DNA of 8,334 nucleotides, taken from the NCBI RefSeq assembly GCF_001652265.1, contig NZ_LWBS01000023.1, positions 1 through 8,334 of the forward strand, written 5' to 3'. The stretch is from Rhizobium leguminosarum. GTDB lineage: Bacteria > Pseudomonadota > Alphaproteobacteria > Rhizobiales > Rhizobiaceae. Under the pieces are notes generated by a model that was not told the origin of the DNA, did no database searches, and was given only the letters and a program-made list of their open reading frames with translations. Below, piece after piece: positions 6,032 through 8,334 of the stretch; the first letter of the stretch is position 1, and each line of letters starts with the position of its first letter. The position numbers were made by a program, and so were the translations under genes.

Positions 6032-6055
6032 AACCCGAGGATATGCTGCCGGGTT
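6032..6055. terminator. weak hairpin between convergent genes
   Basis: AACCCG (6032-6037) and CGGGTT (6050-6055) form a perfect 6-bp stem with a 12-base loop between the convergent BrnA-like and 192-aa genes; its last base touches the stop codon of the latter. A position between converging genes favours a bidirectional terminator, but there is no T-run on either side, so confidence is low. Confidence 0.25.
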
Positions 6056-6633
6056 CACTCAGCGCCGAAGCGGCGCAACATCATTCGAAGCTGCAGATTC
6101 TGTTGGCGAAGGCGATCAGCCAAAAGCGTCTTCAATCGGCGATTTTCGGCTTCGAGAGCGGGCAATTCATCAATGGCAGCTTCGCTCAGAGCCAAGGGGG
6201 AAGTTACTGAGGTCCCAACCTTATCGCCGCCTTTAAGCATAAGTGGCGACTGACGGCCTATCAACCCCGATCGACGGGGCTTTCTTTTCGCGACCACGGC
6301 TTTTGCAACGACTTCGACAGCGGGCAGATCTTGAAGCCCTGACCGTTCTTCTTCTGTAGAAACGGAAATCGCGGCGATCGCTTCAGAAGACCGGGCCAGC
6401 TGCGCGAGAACCGGTTCTGCGACTAGCGCATTTTCTACAGCAGGCGCGACGATAATGTCTTCGACCGTCGATTCAGCTTGCTGCCCGTCCTCGAACAGCT
6501 GCGGCGCCACGCCGGCTGCCTGACGGGCAAATGCCTTCAGATCTGTGCTGCCCCAGATGGATCCCTGCCGGACTGCCGATCGGCGGCCCTTCGACTTGAT
6601 CTCGACAACGAAATTTCTCTGCGGGGTCTTCAT
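6055..6633 (-). CDS. disordered protein with C-terminal coiled-coil tail (192 aa)
   Basis: I recall similar rhizobial hypothetical proteins starting MKTPQRNFVVE with SIWG and DLKA soon after; here SIWG is at 25-28 and DLKAFARQ at 31-38. The middle is Ala/Val/Glu-rich and low in complexity, with a basic patch AKRKPRRSG (115-123). The last 39 residues, beginning IDELPALEAENRRLKTLLAD at residue 154, form a short coiled coil that aligns without gaps to the tails of the next two genes upstream. It is the last gene of a three-gene - strand set, 32 bases after the 203-aa gene. A GGAATCAC sequence before the ATG is a modest ribosome binding site. A DNA-associated or oligomerising role is inference only. 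Confidence 0.75.
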   Translation of the reverse strand: MKTPQRNFVVEIKSKGRRSAVRQGSIWGSTDLKAFARQAAGVAPQLFEDGQQAESTVEDIIVAPAVENALVAEPVLAQLARSSEAIAAISVSTEEERSGLQDLPAVEVVAKAVVAKRKPRRSGLIGRQSPLMLKGGDKVGTSVTSPLALSEAAIDELPALEAENRRLKTLLADRLRQQNLQLRMMLRRFGAE

Positions 6634-6665
6634 GTGATTCCAATCATTACAGCCTGACCGGCAGG

Positions 6666-7277
6666 CTATCGAATATCAAAGCGCTCGAGCATCTTTTTCA
6701 GTTGAGCGTTCTGCAGCTTCAGCTTGAGCGCCAGGCCAGCCTTCAGCGCCGCGATTTCTTCGTCGAGAACCACAACCTCCTCAAGAAATGTCAGAGGCTG
6801 CGGCGGAGGAGATACGGCCCGTGGGCCTTCGCTCGGCTTAGACCGAGACTGGGTCACGACTTGAACCGAACCGGGCTTTATACGCTTGGAGCGATTTTTG
6901 CTAGGGCTCGAATGTGCTTCCACTTCGCTAAGGTTTGCCGGTGCTATTGCCACCGGAGTTGGATCTGGTCGCTCGATCGCGACTTCCGGCTCAACTATGT
7001 CAACCGCTGGTTCCGACGGTAAACGGGAGGTGACTTCGCTCACCTCGACTACGGTGCCGACCACCGATGATGACGTAACCGGCGAAGCGGCGGCGCTGTC
7101 TGTCGTTCCGAGTAGATGACCAGTCGGCTCCGCTATCGTTACCGACAGCGCCGGCGCTACGTCCTGATCACCGATCTGGTCCTCGGCCGGTTTCTCCGGA
7201 GCGGGGGGAACCAACGGTGACACTTGCGTTTTAGGGCGCGACGTCAGGTCTGCGAGAAATCGCCATGGTGACTTCAT
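6666..7277 (-). CDS. disordered protein with C-terminal coiled-coil tail (203 aa)
   Basis: Begins MKSPWRFLADLTSRPK, a pattern I recall from rhizobial hypothetical proteins that neighbour the MKTPQRNFVVE type. Residues 15-160 are rich in Pro, Val, Ser, Ala and Glu with no visible fold, and contain a basic patch KNRSKRIKPG (127-136). The C-terminal 39 residues from L165 (LEEVVVLDEEIAALK, then QNAQLKKMLERF) form the same coiled coil as in the 192- and 124-aa neighbours. AAAGGA lies close to the ATG. A 61-codon frame from upstream (stop 7274) overlaps this start as ATGA, so it may be coupled to that frame. Function unknown. Confidence 0.75.
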   Translation of the reverse strand: MKSPWRFLADLTSRPKTQVSPLVPPAPEKPAEDQIGDQDVAPALSVTIAEPTGHLLGTTDSAAASPVTSSSVVGTVVEVSEVTSRLPSEPAVDIVEPEVAIERPDPTPVAIAPANLSEVEAHSSPSKNRSKRIKPGSVQVVTQSRSKPSEGPRAVSPPPQPLTFLEEVVVLDEEIAALKAGLALKLKLQNAQLKKMLERFDIR

Positions 7278-7459
7278 AGTCCTTTACCCCGTGACTGAAT
7301 GCACAACGGCGCTGCGAGATCCTTGCAGATCCCGCTTGCCAACTTTCTTGGATCGGTATGCTTGCCGCCGTCAAAAGGCAGAACGACAGCACTCTTCGCG
7401 TCAGACGCGATCGAGCCGCTTGCGCAAATCGGCGTTTTCGTTGCGGAGCTTTTCCGCAA
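7274..7459 (-). CDS. doubtful 61-codon ORF linking the SyrB-like and 203-aa genes
   Basis: An open frame starts inside the 3' end of the SyrB-like gene, fills the 123-base gap and stops in an ATGA overlap with the 203-aa gene. The part in the gap reads VVLPFDGGKHTDPRKLASGI and then CKDLAAPLCIQ, which is not obviously junk. No ribosome binding site is evident for its ATG. It may be a small coupled gene, a remnant of one, or a chance frame. Confidence 0.25.
   Translation of the reverse strand: MRKSSATKTPICASGSIASDAKSAVVLPFDGGKHTDPRKLASGICKDLAAPLCIQSRGKGL
7396..7410 (-). other. hairpin over the SyrB-like stop codon
   Basis: TCGCGT-CTG-ACGCGA on the - strand is a 6-bp perfect stem with a 3-base loop; the TGA of the SyrB-like gene lies across the loop and the second arm. 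It has no T-run, so termination is unlikely, but it could mark a processing or stabilising 3' end. Confidence 0.3.
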
Positions 7460-7775
7460 GCAACTTGCGAAGGCGCTGGTTTTGTTCTTCCAGCTTGATC
7501 AGATCTTCAATCTCATCAAGCGCTGCGACAGGGGCCGTTTGCGGCTGAAGAGCCTTGGGCGTGCGCTTGGCTCTGGTGGCTTTGGTTGCAACCTCGGGCT
7601 TTGCAACGACCGCTTTGGCCCTCCTGCCACGGCCGCTGGCAGCCTTTACGGATTCCGCCGGCGCGGCAACACCCGTCTTCTGGCGAGGTGCCCGCGTTTT
7701 CTTCACAGCGGGTGTCTCCACTGGCGCCGCTACGCCCACGGCAACAGCGGGGGCGGTGATATTCTCTTCAGCCAT
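7401..7775 (-). CDS. SyrB-like protein lacking a central domain (124 aa)
   Basis: Resembles the SyrB-type proteins of rhizobia, named for a regulator acting on syrM in Sinorhizobium meliloti. The start MAEENITAPAVAVG and especially the C-terminal coiled coil (residue 89 on: IEDLIKLEEQNQRLRKLLAE, then NENADLRKRL) match my memory of that group. Between them are Ala/Pro-rich stretches with basic patches (KKTRAPRQK 25-33, GRGRRAK 48-54, KATRAKRTPK 65-74) and no helix-turn-helix. A true SyrB would, as I recall, have a central helix-turn-helix-like part, so this is a short form. AAAGGAG eight bases before the ATG is strong. A TTGACA (- strand, 7828-7823) is a possible -35. It heads the three-gene coiled-coil set. 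Confidence 0.7.
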   Translation of the reverse strand: MAEENITAPAVAVGVAAPVETPAVKKTRAPRQKTGVAAPAESVKAASGRGRRAKAVVAKPEVATKATRAKRTPKALQPQTAPVAALDEIEDLIKLEEQNQRLRKLLAEKLRNENADLRKRLDRV

Positions 7776-7910
7776 CGATCATCTCCTTTACAGCCGATAC
7801 GTTTTCGACCGGCGAGATACTCTGTCAACAGTCGCTTGCGCGGGCCTTTTCATTGCTTTGGTCCGCGTGTCCCCGGACTATTGGGGGTGATATCAACAGC
7901 GACCTGATGA
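7776..7910. promoter_or_regulatory. divergent promoter region
   Basis: The 135 bases lie between the SyrB-like gene (-) and the nuclease relic (+). On the - strand TTGACA (7828-7823) is followed 17 bases later by AAAACG, a poor -10. A CCCC-8-GGGG hairpin (about 7871-7886) and TGATATCA (7888-7895) are further palindromes. Which of these matter is not clear. Confidence 0.25.
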
Positions 7911-8112
7911 ATGCTCGAGCATTTCAGATTCTTACTACTGCCTTTCCTTCTGATCGCATTGGTGTCCGCGATACCGGTGGACGCCGAGCAGTTAGTCGGC
8001 CGTGCGTCGGTTACCGATCGCGACACGATCGAGATTGCCGCCCAGCGGATCCAAGTTGAATAGCGTTGATGCACCGGAGTGCTGGCAGGTGTGTCAGGAC
8101 GGCGCCCGCTGT
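7911..8112 (+). pseudogene. second decayed thermonuclease (staphylococcal nuclease family)
   Basis: ATG 7911 starts a good signal peptide (MLEHFRFLLLPFLLIALVSA, cleavage likely after VDA) and then LVGRASVTDRDTIEIAAQRI, the typical N-terminus of periplasmic SNase-like proteins that read VTDGDTIEIHGQRI. That frame stops at TAG 8061-8063. The next family motif, VDAPECWQVCQDG, continues one frame over from about 8056, so an inserted base near 8053-8056 has broken the gene. After about 8112 no similarity remains; the catalytic Arg/Glu region beyond DAPE and the 3' two thirds are gone. DGDT is DRDT. No good ribosome binding site precedes the ATG. It is a different subtype from the relic at 3129-3582. 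Confidence 0.8.
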
Positions 8113-8115
8113 GGC

Positions 8116-8334
8116 ATTTCGGGTCTCCGTAAGCTAATTGTACTAATGCGTAATGTTATAACATCTTGCATAAGCAGATTTATGGAACTCGTTCTGCTCA
8201 TGCGGCCGTGGCATATTAGCGAAGCAGTCGCTGGCCTCGATCCGCAGCCGGCGGGCTCCAGCAGGTTTGAATGCCGAGATAAGCATTTTGTATAGATATT
8301 CGCCGTCCACTAACGCGGTTACAATCTTCGCTTA
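8116..8334. other. right-end region without a recognised gene
   Basis: A + frame runs from the nuclease relic to TAG 8293-8295, with an internal ATG at 8182 giving 37 residues (MELVLLMRPWHISEA and so on) that resemble nothing I know. A - strand frame through the same bases is equally unconvincing. The only clear signal is the palindrome at 8150-8167. Confidence 0.3.
8150..8167. promoter_or_regulatory. Zur-box-like palindrome
   Basis: GTAATGTTATAACATCTT contains a perfect 12-bp palindrome ATGTTATAACAT (8153-8164). Zinc-uptake regulator (Zur) sites described in proteobacteria have the form G-x-x-ATGTTATAACAT-x-x-C; 15 of 18 positions agree with the form GTAATGTTATAACATTAC. Zur is a Fur-family repressor that blocks zinc uptake genes when zinc is plentiful. 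No znu-type gene is visible downstream within the window, on either strand, so this may be an orphan or a chance site. Confidence 0.35.

Noticed and set aside
7299..7907. A 202-codon + frame opposite the SyrB-like gene
   Set aside because: Antisense of the SyrB-like gene, whose strong ribosome binding site and coiled coil mark the real strand; the + product is Arg/Cys-rich and shapeless.
1..8334. CRISPR arrays, rRNA, insertion-sequence transposases or an integrase
   Set aside because: No regularly spaced repeats, rRNA-like segments, or transposase or recombinase motifs were seen on either strand, despite the accessory character of the region.

Overview
The window looks like accessory DNA, probably a plasmid or genomic island, of an alphaproteobacterium of the Rhizobiales (Rhizobium, Sinorhizobium or Mesorhizobium type). 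This rests on recognising several protein families typical of rhizobial plasmids: DUF1419, a DUF3991/TOPRIM protein, a short BrnA-type antitoxin, a SyrB-like coiled-coil protein and staphylococcal-nuclease-like genes. No database search was possible, so all family calls are from memory of sequence patterns.

Left part (1-3062, + strand): the 3' end of an unidentified gene is followed by a 189-aa protein with an apparent Cys-His pattern. Next comes a compact run of five ORFs: 65 aa soluble, 282 aa with two N-terminal membrane spans, a 33-aa single-span candidate, 149 aa polytopic, and 214 aa with one N-terminal span. Gaps are between -4 and +30 bases. I recognise none of these five, and they are the best candidate for an undescribed system. 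A perfect 12-bp stem-loop lies between the stop of the 33-codon ORF and the ribosome binding site of the 149-aa gene.

Middle part (3063-5430): a heavily decayed thermonuclease gene on + (frameshifts and two in-frame stops) runs tail to tail into a - strand DUF1419 gene. The two meet at about 3582, where both homologies stop, so a deletion probably fused them. The DUF1419 frame now reads on into antisense nuclease sequence. Upstream on the - strand lie an intact DUF3991/TOPRIM gene and a 58-aa conserved-looking protein. Two related palindromic elements (4093-4131 and 5159-5218) occupy the gaps on either side of the TOPRIM gene.

Right part (5467-8334): an orphan BrnA-like antitoxin on + is preceded by a long-range inverted repeat. 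Facing it are three - strand genes (SyrB-like, 124 aa; 203 aa; 192 aa). Each is a disordered Ala/Pro/Val-rich protein with a basic patch, and all three end in the same ungapped ~36-residue coiled-coil tail. Divergent from them is a second thermonuclease relic with an intact signal peptide but a frameshift and missing 3' half. A Zur-box-like palindrome then stands without a recognisable target gene. Overall the left block looks intact and possibly functional, while the middle and right end show gene decay.
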